Of a DNA stretch of 64,000 nucleotides, positions 18,582 to 29,011 are shown one piece after another. The stretch is from Clostridium pascui. GTDB lineage: Bacteria; Bacillota; Clostridia; Clostridiales; Clostridiaceae. The stretch lies in contig NZ_JAFBDB010000008.1 in assembly GCF_016908015.1 (NCBI RefSeq), positions 1 to 64,000 on the forward strand. The letters are read 5' to 3'. The translations under genes and the position numbers were made by a program. The notes under the pieces were generated by a model, which saw only the letters and a program-made list of their open reading frames with translations, was not told where the DNA came from and did no database searches. The number at the start of each line of letters is the position of its first letter. The first letter of the stretch is position 1.

Positions 18582-21188
18582 TCAGCCTCTTTCCACGACC
18601 AAATTTTCTCCATTAGAATTTACATCTACCTTTACAGTGGTTCCTTCGTAAATTTCTCCCTTTATAATCTTTTTAGCAATGGCCGTTTCTAAGATATTTT
18701 CAATATAACGCTTTAAAGGTCTTGCTCCATAAACAGGATCATAACCTTCTTCAGCCATAAGTTCTTTTGCTTTTTCAGTTATTTCTAACCCTATATTTCT
18801 ATCACTTAATCTGTGTCTTATATCTTCTAGGAATATATCAATTATCTTTGTTATTTGATTATTAGATAATGGTTTAAACATTATAATATCATCTAACCTA
18901 TTCAAAAATTCCGGCTTAAATCTTAACTTAAGTTCACCTAAGACTTTATTTCTTATATTCTCATCTATTCCTTCCCCAGAAGTATTATCTAAGAGATGGC
19001 TACTTCCAATATTTGAAGTCATAATTATTATTGAATTTTTAAAATCTACAGTTTTACCTTTATTATCTGTAAGTCTTCCATCATCTAATATTTGAAGAAA
19101 TATATTAAATACGTCATCATGAGCTTTTTCAATTTCATCAAACAGTATTACGCTATAAGGCTTTCTTCTAACAGCTTCAGTTAACTGTCCTCCTTCATCA
19201 TAACCAATATATCCTGGAGGTGCACCTATAAGACGGGCTACTGTATGCTTTTCCATGTACTCAGACATATCTATTCTAATTATATTTTCTTCACTATCAA
19301 ATAGCGTTTTCGCTAAGGTTTTTGCAAGTTCTGTTTTACCAACTCCAGTTGGTCCTAAAAATATAAATGAACCAATAGGACGTTTTGGATCTTTCATTCC
19401 TGCTCTTGCTCTAATTACTGCATTAGATACTGCAGTTACTGCTTCTTCCTGTCCTATGACTCTATTATGAAGATCTTCTTCAAGTCTTAAAAGCTTTTCC
19501 TTTTCTCCTTCAAGCATTCGAGATACAGGTATTCCAGTCCACTTAGAGATTATTTCAGAAACCTCTTGTTCTGTAACCTCTTCTTTAAGCATATTCCCAG
19601 ATTGATTTTCATTAATTAAACTTTCCTTTTCTTCAATTTGTTTTTCTATGATTGGAATAACACCATATTTAAGTTCTGCTACCTTATTTAAATCATACTC
19701 TCTTTCAGCCTTTTCCAGCTTGCCACGAGCATCATCAAGCTCTTCCTTAAGATTTCTGACTGATACTATTTGATTTTTTTCCTTTTCATATTTTGCAGTC
19801 ATTTCCTTATCTTTATCTTTTATATTGCTGAGTTCCTTTTCCAAAGCTTCAAGTCTTTCTCTTGAATATACGTCTTCTTCTTTAGATAGCGCTTCCTTTT
19901 CTATTTCCATTTGAAATATTTTTCTTTTTATCACATCAAGTTCCGTTGGAAGACTGTCTATTTCTGATCTAATCATAGCTGCTGCTTCATCTATTAAATC
20001 GATTGCCTTATCTGGAAGATATCTATCTTGAATATACCTTGAAGAAAGCTTTGCTGCAGCCACAATTGCTGAATCATGTATTCTTACTCCATGATGTATT
20101 TCAAACTTCTCTTTTAGCCCTCTAAGTATTGAAATACTGTCCTCTACCGTTGGTTCATCTACAATTACAGGCTGGAATCTTCTCTCAAGTGCCTTATCCT
20201 TTTCAATATATTTTCTATATTCATCAAAGGTTGTAGCTCCTATGCAATGAAGTTCACCTCTTGCTAGAAGTGGCTTTATAATATTTCCAGCGTCCATAGC
20301 TCCTTCAGTCTTACCAGCCCCTACTATGGTATGAATTTCATCTATAAATAATATTATTTTCCCTTCACTTCTTTGAACTTCCTTAAGTACAGCTTTAAGC
20401 CTTTCTTCAAATTCTCCTCTATACTTTGCACCAGCAATAAGTGCTCCCATATCAAGTGAAAATATAATCTTATTTTTAAGCCCTTCAGGTACATCTCCTC
20501 TTATTATTCTCTCAGCTAATCCTTCAACTATAGCTGTTTTACCAACCCCAGGCTCTCCAATTAATACAGGATTATTCTTAGTTCTTCTTGAAAGTATTCT
20601 TACAACCCTTCTTATTTCCTCATCTCTTCCTATAACCGGATCAAGTTTATGAGCTTTAGCATCATTAGTCAGGTTTCTTCCATACTTAACTAATGCTTCA
20701 TAAGTTCCTTCGGGATCTTGAGTATCTACCCTTTGATTTCCTCTAATTTCAGACAAAACATTTAAGAAGTTTTCTTTAGTTATTCCAAATTTATTTAATA
20801 TATTTCCTACTTTACCTTTGCTGTCTATATCCATTATAGACAGCATAATATGCTCAACACTTACATAAGAATCCTTAAATTTTTTAGAAATATCTTCTGC
20901 TTTTATAAAAACTTCTTCAAATCTGCGAGTTGGATATACAGCTCCGCTGCCTGCTCCCTCTCCTAAAACCTTAGGCATGCTATTAAGTTCTCTATTTGTT
21001 TCATCATTAAGCATTCTTATGTTTATTCCCATTTTCCCGAAGATATTTGGAATTAATCCCTCATCTTGAGAAACCAAAGCTGAGAATAAATGTATTATAT
21101 CGATTTGCTGATGATTATGTCTCACTGCGGCAAGCTGCGCATCATTTATAGATTGTTGAACCTTTAAAGTTAACTTTTCAATATTCAT
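18582..21188 (-). CDS. clpB: ATP-dependent disaggregase ClpB
   Basis: Hexameric AAA+ chaperone that threads and resolves aggregated protein after heat stress, normally with DnaK. The 868 residues contain a Clp N-domain repeat (about 1-145), a first AAA+ module with Walker A GEPGVGKT (near 204), a long coiled-coil middle domain (about 400-520) that distinguishes ClpB from ClpC/ClpE, and a second AAA+ module with GPTGVGKT (near 602) and the pore loop GYIGYDEGG. The start is ATG 21188 after AAAGGGAG; 16 upstream in-frame codons lack support. Transcribed alone under a sigma-A promoter overlapped by a CtsR box, indicating heat-shock repression by CtsR. Confidence 0.97.
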   Translation of the reverse strand: MNIEKLTLKVQQSINDAQLAAVRHNHQQIDIIHLFSALVSQDEGLIPNIFGKMGINIRMLNDETNRELNSMPKVLGEGAGSGAVYPTRRFEEVFIKAEDISKKFKDSYVSVEHIMLSIMDIDSKGKVGNILNKFGITKENFLNVLSEIRGNQRVDTQDPEGTYEALVKYGRNLTNDAKAHKLDPVIGRDEEIRRVVRILSRRTKNNPVLIGEPGVGKTAIVEGLAERIIRGDVPEGLKNKIIFSLDMGALIAGAKYRGEFEERLKAVLKEVQRSEGKIILFIDEIHTIVGAGKTEGAMDAGNIIKPLLARGELHCIGATTFDEYRKYIEKDKALERRFQPVIVDEPTVEDSISILRGLKEKFEIHHGVRIHDSAIVAAAKLSSRYIQDRYLPDKAIDLIDEAAAMIRSEIDSLPTELDVIKRKIFQMEIEKEALSKEEDVYSRERLEALEKELSNIKDKDKEMTAKYEKEKNQIVSVRNLKEELDDARGKLEKAEREYDLNKVAELKYGVIPIIEKQIEEKESLINENQSGNMLKEEVTEQEVSEIISKWTGIPVSRMLEGEKEKLLRLEEDLHNRVIGQEEAVTAVSNAVIRARAGMKDPKRPIGSFIFLGPTGVGKTELAKTLAKTLFDSEENIIRIDMSEYMEKHTVARLIGAPPGYIGYDEGGQLTEAVRRKPYSVILFDEIEKAHDDVFNIFLQILDDGRLTDNKGKTVDFKNSIIIMTSNIGSSHLLDNTSGEGIDENIRNKVLGELKLRFKPEFLNRLDDIIMFKPLSNNQITKIIDIFLEDIRHRLSDRNIGLEITEKAKELMAEEGYDPVYGARPLKRYIENILETAIAKKIIKGEIYEGTTVKVDVNSNGENLVVERG

Positions 21189-21297
21189 ACTAATCAACTC
21201 CCTTTCTAAGTAACCACTGAACACTATATATAACATTATTTTTTACATATTAGAATATTAAAATTCAGCTTCGTAATATAACTCTTACTATAGTTAT

Positions 21298-21326
21298 ATA
21301 TTATATTATAGGTCAAAGAAAGTCAA
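21298..21326 (-). promoter_or_regulatory. Sigma-A promoter of clpB
   Basis: On the minus strand, TTGACT (21326-21321), a 17-nt spacer and TAATAT (21303-21298). The -35 and spacer are overlapped by the CtsR box. Confidence 0.65.
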
Positions 21327-21327
21327 A
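21311..21327 (+). promoter_or_regulatory. CtsR operator (class III heat-shock box)
   Basis: GGTCAAA-GAA-AGTCAAA is an exact match to the tandem heptad (A/G)GTCAAA-N3-(A/G)GTCAAA recognised by CtsR. It overlaps the clpB promoter, the expected place for a repressor. Confidence 0.9.
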
Positions 21328-21525
21328 GTCTAACAGGTTGAGTAATTATTTGATTTGGATAAATACTTAAAGCAATAATTTAATAAATGAATTTTTTGGA
21401 GTAATTTAATCATTATTACTACCTATTCCTTATTATTTTCTATTTTATAATTATCCTTTATAGCTGTATCTTTTTCATTGTGCTTAGATTTTAGTAAAAT
21501 ATATATTTTGTTAAGCTATTACTGC

Positions 21526-21556
21526 AATAAAAAAAGTTGCCCTTTGGCAACTTTCT
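21526..21556 (-). terminator. Terminator of the tandem XRE-TPR regulator genes
   Basis: On the minus strand AAAGTTGCC and GGCAACTTT enclose a 4-nt loop and are followed by a T-run. Confidence 0.85.
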
Positions 21557-21593
21557 AGATAAATAGGTATTTACTACGCACTATTGACTGTAC

Positions 21594-22850
21594 TTATATT
21601 TTCTTTTCTAAGTTTATAGCTAAATTAAAATATTTTAATGCATCTGATATACTATTAAGCTTATAATACATCTCTCCCATTTCAAGATACCTTTTGTAAA
21701 CTTCCTTCTTATTACCAAACCTCATAAGAGCATCCAAAGAAAGATTCATATACATTTCCATAGAAGCATATTCCTTCTTTCTTCCTAAAATCACCGCTTT
21801 ATAATGATATGCCTTTTCTATAAATCTTACATTATCTAATGCTATAGAATAATTTATAGTTTCATCTATGATTTTTTCTGCTTTCTCTAAAACATTATTA
21901 TCTACAAGTTCGCTTATGCACATGAGCATAAAGTTTACAAGCTGTATTCTATCATCTTTAGGATACTCCTTCAGAGCTTTTGTTATGTATTTTATACCAT
22001 CATCTTTTTTATTAATTTTAATTAAAGTAATACCATAATCATTTAAAGCGTTGCATTTAGCTCTTTGATTTTCTCCATAAAATGAAAGAGCCTTTTTTTC
22101 ATATTTCGTAAATTTTTCTCCTTGAAGTCTCAATTCTAAAAGTGCTAAAAGGTGATAAACTCCTGCTTTTTTATAATCATCTTGAAAATAATTTATTAAG
22201 GCTGGTAATTCCTTTGCTACCTCATAGGCCTTTTCATAATCTTCTATTCTAATATAGCAATCACATTCATTAAATAAAGCCTTTCCAAGTAGTTCCTGGT
22301 TATCTGATTCTTGTGCTGATTTCTTAATTGTATTATAATATCCTGCAGCTTCTCCATATTCCTCAGATTTATATAAATACTTAGCTAAATCCATATAATA
22401 TATTAAATAATTTTTATCTTCTCTAGTTTTTAAGCACATATCATAATATCTTGGTAAAAGCAACTGAAGTTTTTTCAGCTTATTTCTTTCCAAATTAAAT
22501 GTAAACAACATATTCATTATATCAAATGCTATATCAAAATACTTATATTCCTCCGCATAGGATAAATTATATTCTAAACTCTTTTCATATTCATCTGGTT
22601 TCATGCTTTTCTTCAAAAGTTCAGTAATATTTTTTCTTATTTGACTTTTTACATCATTTTTTAAATATTCTGTTTCTAAATCAAGTTTTTCTGCTAAATA
22701 TTCAAGTACCCAATCCTCTGGAGCAATTTTATCATTCTCAATACAACTCATTTTGGATACTGATATTTTATCCCCACAAATGTATTTTAGTGTGTATCCT
22801 TTATATATTCTTGCTCTTCTTATTTTTTCACCTGTAGACAGTATTTCCAT
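21594..22850 (-). CDS. XRE-type regulator with TPR domain (second of tandem pair)
   Basis: A 418-residue cytoplasmic protein: an N-terminal helix-turn-helix of the XRE type (about residues 7-60, with TGEKIRRARIYKGYTLKYI and KMSCIENDKIAPE), then tetratricopeptide-like helices to the C-terminus. This architecture is that of RRNPP-type regulators, whose TPR domain binds a short peptide, but it also occurs in regulators with no known peptide. The start is ATG 22850, 7 nt after AGGTG. It lies 17 nt behind the paralogous regulator gene, so the two are co-transcribed. The HTH is less canonical than in its neighbour. Target genes are unknown. Confidence 0.82.
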   Translation of the reverse strand: MEILSTGEKIRRARIYKGYTLKYICGDKISVSKMSCIENDKIAPEDWVLEYLAEKLDLETEYLKNDVKSQIRKNITELLKKSMKPDEYEKSLEYNLSYAEEYKYFDIAFDIMNMLFTFNLERNKLKKLQLLLPRYYDMCLKTREDKNYLIYYMDLAKYLYKSEEYGEAAGYYNTIKKSAQESDNQELLGKALFNECDCYIRIEDYEKAYEVAKELPALINYFQDDYKKAGVYHLLALLELRLQGEKFTKYEKKALSFYGENQRAKCNALNDYGITLIKINKKDDGIKYITKALKEYPKDDRIQLVNFMLMCISELVDNNVLEKAEKIIDETINYSIALDNVRFIEKAYHYKAVILGRKKEYASMEMYMNLSLDALMRFGNKKEVYKRYLEMGEMYYKLNSISDALKYFNLAINLEKKI

Positions 22851-22867
22851 AACCATTCACCTATTCC

Positions 22868-24172
22868 TTAAGACTGTTTTAATATACCTAGCTCTTTAAA
22901 TATCTCAACTCCACCATTTAAATATTGTGCAGCTTCAGCTTCCCTACCACTATCTATATAAAACTTTCCTAACATAATAGCAATTTCTGCCGTTTCTTTT
23001 TTATAATCCATATTCTTTACAAAATTTAACGCTGTCAAAATAGTACTTTCAGCTTCTCTAATATCTCCCTGAAGCATATCCACCCTATATTTTAAAATAT
23101 AATATTCTACAAGCGACTTATGATCACCATCTTTTATGCTTTCCATTATTTCCTCAAGGGCCTTTTTAGAATTTATTACATCTTTTAATTTAATGTAATT
23201 TTCACAAATACTTATTAGCGTTTCTGTAAGTCTACTATCTTGAATAGTCTTTCTGAGCTCTTTAGCTTTATTTAAATGTACAAAAGACTCTTCAATATTT
23301 TCAAATTCACAAAAAAGTTTTCCAAGGTTATTTTCAATTTCTGCTACATATATATCATCATTTATTTCATTAAATAATGCCAAGGTCTTTTTAGAATACT
23401 TTATAGCATTATTTATATCTCCATTTTTATTGTACTCTTCCGCTATCATAAGCAAAGTATTGGCATATTCCTTCTTATTATTCAATTGCCTAAATTTTTC
23501 CTTAGCAAGAAATGAATAGTCCATAGCCTTGTCTATATTTTCAAGTTTAAAATTTGTATATGCCATATAATAATATATCTCTGCAAGTAAAAAATCATTT
23601 CCTATATTGTTATCATGGTATATCTTTTCAGCCTGTTGAAAATAACTAAAAGAAGAATAATAAGATTTAAGTTCCAAAGTTATTTTACCTAAATTTAAAA
23701 AAGTCTTTACTATTTCTTCATATTTATTTTCCTTTATAAATATACCATTTGCAGAAAGAAAGCATTGCTGAGCTAACCCCATATCCTTTTTCATCATGTA
23801 TATTATGCCTCTTAAATATAGATTTTTAGCTTTTCTATATTCTAATTCATATTTATCAGCATAATAAAGAGCTTTTTCTACATATCCTTCAGCAGATATT
23901 AAATTTTCACTTAATATTTGGGATTCTGCTATATTCTCAAAATATGTGCATATCTTTTCAGCTTGTGTTTCTTCTGATTCCATAAAATATTCCACAGAAG
24001 TTTTTAAAGCTTCAGCTAAATATTCTAAAAGATCCATACTAGGATTTGACTTCCCCGACTCTACAAGACTTATTTGCCCAGGTGTAATCCTAGCTCCTGC
24101 TAAATCCTTAAGAGTCATATCTAATTCTTTTCTTCTTCTTTTTATTTTTTCACCAAGAGACATTATTTCCAT
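22868..24172 (-). CDS. XRE-type regulator with TPR domain (first of tandem pair)
   Basis: A 434-residue paralogue of the next gene. The HTH (about 5-60) is canonical: SLGEKIKRRRKELDMTLKDL, ITPGQISLVESGKSNPSMDLL. Residues about 75-430 form repeated TPR helices, for example NIDKAMDYSFLAKEKFRQL and NGDINNAIKYSKKTLALF. The architecture suggests a peptide- or protein-sensing transcription factor. ATG 24172 is chosen (GGAAGAG 5 nt upstream); ATG 24163 is possible, while 11 codons further upstream have no ribosome binding site. First gene of the two-gene unit that ends at the terminator near 21,540. Confidence 0.84.
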   Translation of the reverse strand: MEIMSLGEKIKRRRKELDMTLKDLAGARITPGQISLVESGKSNPSMDLLEYLAEALKTSVEYFMESEETQAEKICTYFENIAESQILSENLISAEGYVEKALYYADKYELEYRKAKNLYLRGIIYMMKKDMGLAQQCFLSANGIFIKENKYEEIVKTFLNLGKITLELKSYYSSFSYFQQAEKIYHDNNIGNDFLLAEIYYYMAYTNFKLENIDKAMDYSFLAKEKFRQLNNKKEYANTLLMIAEEYNKNGDINNAIKYSKKTLALFNEINDDIYVAEIENNLGKLFCEFENIEESFVHLNKAKELRKTIQDSRLTETLISICENYIKLKDVINSKKALEEIMESIKDGDHKSLVEYYILKYRVDMLQGDIREAESTILTALNFVKNMDYKKETAEIAIMLGKFYIDSGREAEAAQYLNGGVEIFKELGILKQS

Positions 24173-24313
24173 AGTCACTCTTCCTTTTCCCGATAATTCC
24201 AACAATAGATATAATATAACTTATAATTTTACAAATTCTCTATATATTATAACATATTTTTTATCTAAACATTTAAATTTTGTTAAATATTATTAAATTT
24301 TAGGAAACATTAT

Positions 24314-24350
24314 AAAAAAATAGAGTGACTTTTACAGTCACTCTATTTTT
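24314..24350 (-). terminator. Terminator of the 54-aa protein gene
   Basis: AAAAAATAGAGTGACT and AGTCACTCTATTTTTT form a perfect stem with a short loop and both A- and T-runs. It lies directly after the stop codon at 24350-24352. Confidence 0.85.
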
Positions 24351-24514
24351 TATCGCATATATTTCATCATACTGTCATAAGCATCCATTGCTGAATGTCT
24401 CATTGTTCTTTGTGCTCTCTTAAGCCTCTTCCTTGTTCCTCTATCCATATCTGGAACCATCATCATTGTAACTGCTGCTCCTAAAAGCATTCCTGTAATA
24501 ACTTTACCCTTCAT
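24350..24514 (-). CDS. Small 54-aa protein, YtxH-like
   Basis: A short gene with good support: AAGAGGTGG lies 7 nt before ATG 24514, and a perfect terminator begins at the stop. The product has one hydrophobic N-terminal segment (GKVITGMLLGAAVTMMMVP, about residues 3-21) followed by a basic, Arg/Met-rich helix (RGTRKRLKRAQRTMRH). This layout, a small single-span protein with a charged helical tail, resembles YtxH-type proteins in Firmicutes. Function is unknown; envelope association is inferred from the single hydrophobic segment. Confidence 0.75.
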   Translation of the reverse strand: MKGKVITGMLLGAAVTMMMVPDMDRGTRKRLKRAQRTMRHSAMDAYDSMMKYMR

Positions 24515-24656
24515 ATTTATCCACCTCTTTTAAAAAGTAGTACATAAATATGTTGTGTAATTTTAAGCTTTTTATCCTTCTATAAATACAGGTATATTAT
24601 GAGAATAATTTATACTTTAATCTATTTATCCAATTAATTTATTTTTTAATATTAAT

Positions 24657-26852
24657 TTACTCTAGCTTAAGCTTCGCAAGTGCCTCTGCTAATGCTGAGT
24701 TAATTGGCTCATCTGCTTCTTTTTTTAATTTTTTCATATAATTATTTACATCTCTTTTATCTGCTTTACCATCTTTATCAAATCTCTTTTTAAATTGACT
24801 TGCTTTTTCTCTGAAGCTGCAATTAGCACCTGTACATACGTATATTTGTCCTTCTCCTTCGCCACGAAGTTCAAGCTTTTTCTTACACTCTGGGCATCTT
24901 GCATTAGTGACTCTTGCAACACCTTTTCTATATCCACATTCTCTATCTTGGCAAACAAGCATTTTACCCTTTTTAGCATTAACCTCAAGCATTGGCTTTC
25001 CGCACTGTGGGCATTTATTTCCTGTAACATTATCGTGCCTAAATTTTTCTTCGCTGTTTTTTATTTCACCAACAATCTTCTCTGCATAACTTCTCATTTC
25101 ATTTATGAATGTATTTTTATTTAATTTTCCTTTGGATATATAATCAAGCTTTTGCTCCCACTGCCCAGTAAGCTCAGGTGATCTTAACTCCTCAGGGACT
25201 AAATTTAATAACTGCCTTCCCTTAGAAGTTATAAATATATCCTTACCTCTTTTTTCAATTAAAAATGTATTAAATAACTTTTCAATAATATCAGCTCTTG
25301 TAGCTACAGTCCCAAGTCCTCCTGTTTCTCCAAGAGTTTTGGCTATTTCCTTATCATTGGTATTCATATACTTTACTGGATTTTCCATAGCAGATAATAG
25401 GGTCCCTTCATTAAATGGTGCTGGAGGCTTAGTTTCCCCTTGATTTTGAGATACTTTAATTACTTTTAAAACATCTCCCTTATTTAAATTAGGTAATATT
25501 TGTTCTGAGGAATCTTCTTCACTATCATTTCCTGAAAAGTTATTTTCATAAACCTCTTTCCATCCCTGTAAAATAACTATTTTACCCTTTGCAGTAAAAA
25601 CTTCTTCTCCAATTTTAGCTTTTATTGAAGTTTCTTCATACTCAAAAGGAGGATAAAGTACACTTAAAAATCTTTTTACAACCAAATCATATATTTTTCT
25701 TTCACTATCATTTAATGAAGATAATGTAGCTCTTTCTTCCGTAGGTATTATGGCATGGTGATCTGAAACCTTACTATCATCTACAAAGGACTTATTTGCT
25801 TTTATTGGACTTTTAAGTATATTCAAAGATGCTTTTGAATAAGGCCCCACTCCACATGCCTTAACTCTTTCCTTTAAAGTATCCACTATATCTGCTGATA
25901 TATATCTAGAATCCGTTCTTGGATAAGTAAGTACTTTATAATTTTCATAAAGCCTTTGCATAATAGACAGTGTTTCCTTTGCTGAGTATCCAAATATTTT
26001 ATTTGCATCTCTTTGAAGTTCAGTTAAATCATAAAGTCCTGGGGCAAAGCTCTTTTTTAATCGCTTATTTACTTCTATAATTTCTGCATCTTTTCCTTTT
26101 ATAGATAGCAGCACTTTATCAGAAAAGTCCTTATTAAACGTCTTTGTATCATGAGTTCTATTATCTTGCCAAGTAAGCTTTAAAGTAGCTGCTTGTGCAT
26201 TTATGCTATAATAAGTTTTAGGCTTAAAGTTTCTAATTTCCTCTTCTCTTTTCCCAATCATAGCGAGAGTTGGGGTTTGAACTCTTCCACAGGAAAGCTG
26301 TGCATTATATTTACAAGTCAGTGCACGAGTAGCATTGATTCCTACAACCCAATCTGCCTCTGAACGTGCTTCTGCCGCTGCATATAAATTTTCATATTCT
26401 CTACCATCTCTTAATTTATTGAAACCTTCCTTGATTGCCTTATCTGTAACTGAAGAAATCCATAATCTTTTTATAGGCTTTTTCACATGAGCTTTTTCAA
26501 TTATCCATCTAGCAACCAATTCTCCTTCACGTCCTGCATCTGTAGCTATGACAATTTCACTTATATCTTTTCTATTTAGCTGTTCTTTAACAACATTAAA
26601 CTGCTTACCTGTTTGTTTTATAACCACAAGTTTCAAGTACTTAGGAAGCATTGGTAAGTCTTCAATTTTCCATGATTTATATTTATCATCATAAGCTTCA
26701 GGGTCAGCTAAGGTAACTAAATGACCTAATGCCCACGTAACTATATACTTTGCTCCTTCTATATATCCATTCCCTTTTTTATTACAATTTAAAACTCTAG
26801 CTAAATCCCTTCCTACAGAAGGTTTTTCAGCTAAAACTAATGTTTTACTCAT
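24657..26852 (-). CDS. topB: DNA topoisomerase III
   Basis: Type IA topoisomerase that passes single strands to decatenate DNA and resolve recombination intermediates. The 731 residues start with a Toprim domain (LVLAEKPSVGRDLARVL, IATDAGREGELVARWI), followed by the four-domain core. The active-site Tyr lies in TYPRTDSRY (near residue 310). The C-terminus has zinc-ribbon-like repeats, CPQCGKPM...CQDRECGYRKG and CPECKKKL...CTGANCSFRE. The last 45 residues are basic and lysine-rich. ATG follows GGTGG. It is monocistronic, between the 54-aa gene and folC. Length and zinc repeats separate it from TopA. Confidence 0.95.
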   Translation of the reverse strand: MSKTLVLAEKPSVGRDLARVLNCNKKGNGYIEGAKYIVTWALGHLVTLADPEAYDDKYKSWKIEDLPMLPKYLKLVVIKQTGKQFNVVKEQLNRKDISEIVIATDAGREGELVARWIIEKAHVKKPIKRLWISSVTDKAIKEGFNKLRDGREYENLYAAAEARSEADWVVGINATRALTCKYNAQLSCGRVQTPTLAMIGKREEEIRNFKPKTYYSINAQAATLKLTWQDNRTHDTKTFNKDFSDKVLLSIKGKDAEIIEVNKRLKKSFAPGLYDLTELQRDANKIFGYSAKETLSIMQRLYENYKVLTYPRTDSRYISADIVDTLKERVKACGVGPYSKASLNILKSPIKANKSFVDDSKVSDHHAIIPTEERATLSSLNDSERKIYDLVVKRFLSVLYPPFEYEETSIKAKIGEEVFTAKGKIVILQGWKEVYENNFSGNDSEEDSSEQILPNLNKGDVLKVIKVSQNQGETKPPAPFNEGTLLSAMENPVKYMNTNDKEIAKTLGETGGLGTVATRADIIEKLFNTFLIEKRGKDIFITSKGRQLLNLVPEELRSPELTGQWEQKLDYISKGKLNKNTFINEMRSYAEKIVGEIKNSEEKFRHDNVTGNKCPQCGKPMLEVNAKKGKMLVCQDRECGYRKGVARVTNARCPECKKKLELRGEGEGQIYVCTGANCSFREKASQFKKRFDKDGKADKRDVNNYMKKLKKEADEPINSALAEALAKLKLE

Positions 26853-26971
26853 TTATATTAACCACCTTTATTTAAGTTATATAAGTACTGTATATAATAC
26901 CTATACCCTATAATTTCTGACTTCATGTTCTTCATAATATCACAATGATAAAGATATTAAAAGAATTAGCT

Positions 26972-27014
26972 CAAAAAAACAAAATAGCTCTATAATTCTA
27001 GCGCTATTTTTGTT
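26972..27014 (-). terminator. Terminator of folC
   Basis: On the minus strand ACAAAAATAGC and GCTATTTTGT form the stem, followed by TTTTTT. It is located right after the folC stop codon. Confidence 0.8.
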
Positions 27015-27038
27015 TAACTTCAAACAAATTAATCCTTT

Positions 27039-28340
27039 TTATTTTATACCAAAATCACCTTGCATGATTAAACTTCTTGCCTCACCAACATAATATAATG
27101 ATCCACATATACAAATTATAGAATCATCTACAGATTCTGATAAAATTAAATCTATGGCTTCTTCTATGCTACTACATGCTTTCGTTTCAATATTATGCTC
27201 CTTAATAACTTCAGATAATGTTTGTGCATCCAAGGCTCTTTCATTTTTAGGACTTACGGTAAATATACTTTCTGATATAGGTGCTATCTTATCTAACATT
27301 TCCTTATAGTTTTTATCCTTTAAAACACCAAATATAAACTTAATTTTTTGTCCTTTAAAGTTTGCCTTAAAAAATTCAGCAACAGTATTGATTCCATCAA
27401 CATTATGAGCTCCATCTATAAAAATTTTTGGTTCTGTACTAATTAACTCAAGTCTACATTGCCATCTTGTATTAATAAGTCCATTAACTAGGTTAGTTTC
27501 ATCTATATTAAATCCGTACTTTTTCAAAGCAAGAATTACCTCAATAGCAGTTGCAGCATTATCTATCTGATGCTTACCTAAAAGCTTTATTTTAAGATTT
27601 TTTATATCCTTATAATCAAATATTTGTTCTAATACACCTTCATTATTGTGAATAAATATTTCTTCTTTATTTACACAGTTTAAGCTGGCATCATGTTTGT
27701 TACAGTAAGACTGTATTATAGGTGGAACTGTTTCAAAATCTTGCGGTGATAAAACTACTACACTATTATCTTTTATTATTCCTGCCTTTTCTCTTGCTAT
27801 ATCTTCTATTTCATTTCCTAAAATATTAACATGATCATAACCAATTTTACTAATTACTGAAACTAGAGGCTTTTCAATTACATTTGTTGCATCAAGTCTT
27901 CCACCTAATCCAACTTCAAGTATAACAAAGTCACACTTTTTTTCATAAAAATATAAAAGAGCAACAGCAGTTAATATTTCAAAAGAAGTTACTCCTTCTT
28001 TATTCAAACTAGGGCTTGATTCAATAACATTCTTTACATAAGAAGTTATACGAGCAAAATCATCATCACTTATACATTCACTACCTGCTTTTATTACTTC
28101 ATTCATTTTAATTAAATACGGTGATGTATATATACCTACTTTGTATCCTGCATCCATCAATATATTATATGTATAATTTGCAATTGACCCTTTTCCATTT
28201 GTGCCAGCAATATGAATATACTTTTGACCTTTATCTGGACTCCCTAATTCCCTAAGTAACTTAGAAATTCTTTCAAGTCCTAAATTTATTTTACTGCAAC
28301 CCAAATTTTCATAATAATTCATCACTTCATTATAGTCCAT
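27039..28340 (-). CDS. folC: Folylpolyglutamate synthase / dihydrofolate synthase
   Basis: Mur ligase-like ATP-dependent enzyme adding glutamate to dihydropteroate and to folates, which retains them in the cell. The 433 residues carry the P-loop HIAGTNGKGS (about 43-52), the TSPYL segment and the KPLVSVISKIGYDHVNILG motif. GLGGRLDATNVI is the metal/ATP-binding loop, and FIDGAHNVDG marks the C-terminal domain. It is transcribed divergently from the HD-folP-folBK operon, so the folate genes face each other across a 168-bp control region at 28341-28508, where I see no clear riboswitch. Monocistronic. Confidence 0.95.
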   Translation of the reverse strand: MDYNEVMNYYENLGCSKINLGLERISKLLRELGSPDKGQKYIHIAGTNGKGSIANYTYNILMDAGYKVGIYTSPYLIKMNEVIKAGSECISDDDFARITSYVKNVIESSPSLNKEGVTSFEILTAVALLYFYEKKCDFVILEVGLGGRLDATNVIEKPLVSVISKIGYDHVNILGNEIEDIAREKAGIIKDNSVVVLSPQDFETVPPIIQSYCNKHDASLNCVNKEEIFIHNNEGVLEQIFDYKDIKNLKIKLLGKHQIDNAATAIEVILALKKYGFNIDETNLVNGLINTRWQCRLELISTEPKIFIDGAHNVDGINTVAEFFKANFKGQKIKFIFGVLKDKNYKEMLDKIAPISESIFTVSPKNERALDAQTLSEVIKEHNIETKACSSIEEAIDLILSESVDDSIICICGSLYYVGEARSLIMQGDFGIK

Positions 28341-28508
28341 TTTATGATCCCCCTCTTTTGATAAACTCTAATAAAACTTAATAAGTATATTTTAACATGC
28401 GATACCCTTTTTCCCAACCTTAAATTAGGATAGTATATATGTTATAATAATTTAAATATCAAAATTGTATACCATAACTTAAATCAACCTGGGGATGGGG
28501 GAATTAAT

Positions 28509-28991
28509 ATGGCAGATAAGATAAATGCTATACTGCAAAATGAAAATTACAAAATTTATTTGGCTAAGAATGAAGAAAAAGAAAAGACTAGAGAGTTTTG
28601 TCATCATGATTTGCAGCACTTTCTTGATGTAGCAAGAATAGCCTATATAATTAATTTAGAAAAAAGCATCAACATACACAAGGATACAATTTATGCTACT
28701 GCCCTGCTTCATGATATTGGCAGATGGATGCAGTATGAGAAGGGCATACCCCATGATGAGGCCAGTGCAGAGCTTGCAGCTGATATACTTAAAGCATGTG
28801 GCTTTAATGAAAATGAAATTAGAGAAATCATCGCTGCTATATTAATGCACAGAAAGGCTCCTGCAGATGAAAAAAGCTTAGGTTATTTGATTTATCGCAG
28901 TGATAAGCTGTCAAGGGGATGTTTTAACTGCAAAGCAATTTTGGACTGCAATTGGTCCGAGGAAAAGAAAAACCACAATATTAAATACTAG
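28509..28991 (+). CDS. HD-domain hydrolase of the folate operon
   Basis: A 160-residue metal-dependent phosphohydrolase-like protein. The HD motif is visible: HHDLQHFLDVARIA supplies the first His, LLHDIGRW the His-Asp pair, and the DEAS and HRKAP segments further ligands. It ends in a Cys-containing tail (CFNCKAILDCNWS). Small HD proteins of this type recur at the head of clostridial folate operons next to folE or folP, suggesting a role in pterin metabolism such as dephosphorylation of dihydroneopterin phosphate; that role is inference from context. ATG is preceded by GGGGATGGGGG. It is followed 20 nt later by folP. No folE is present here. Confidence 0.8.
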   Translation: MADKINAILQNENYKIYLAKNEEKEKTREFCHHDLQHFLDVARIAYIINLEKSINIHKDTIYATALLHDIGRWMQYEKGIPHDEASAELAADILKACGFNENEIREIIAAILMHRKAPADEKSLGYLIYRSDKLSRGCFNCKAILDCNWSEEKKNHNIKY

Positions 28992-29011
28992 TAAAGGAGT
29001 TAAATTTATTT

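Noticed and set aside
21330-21413. 27-codon minus-strand frame downstream of the XRE-TPR regulators, considered as a signalling peptide
   Set aside because: It lies beyond the regulators' terminator, its 3' end overlaps the CtsR box and clpB -35, and the product has no secretion signal or recognisable pheromone pattern. The AGGTAG before it may be chance.
28341-28508. Tetrahydrofolate riboswitch before the folate operon
   Set aside because: No stretch resembles the conserved THF aptamer core on either strand.
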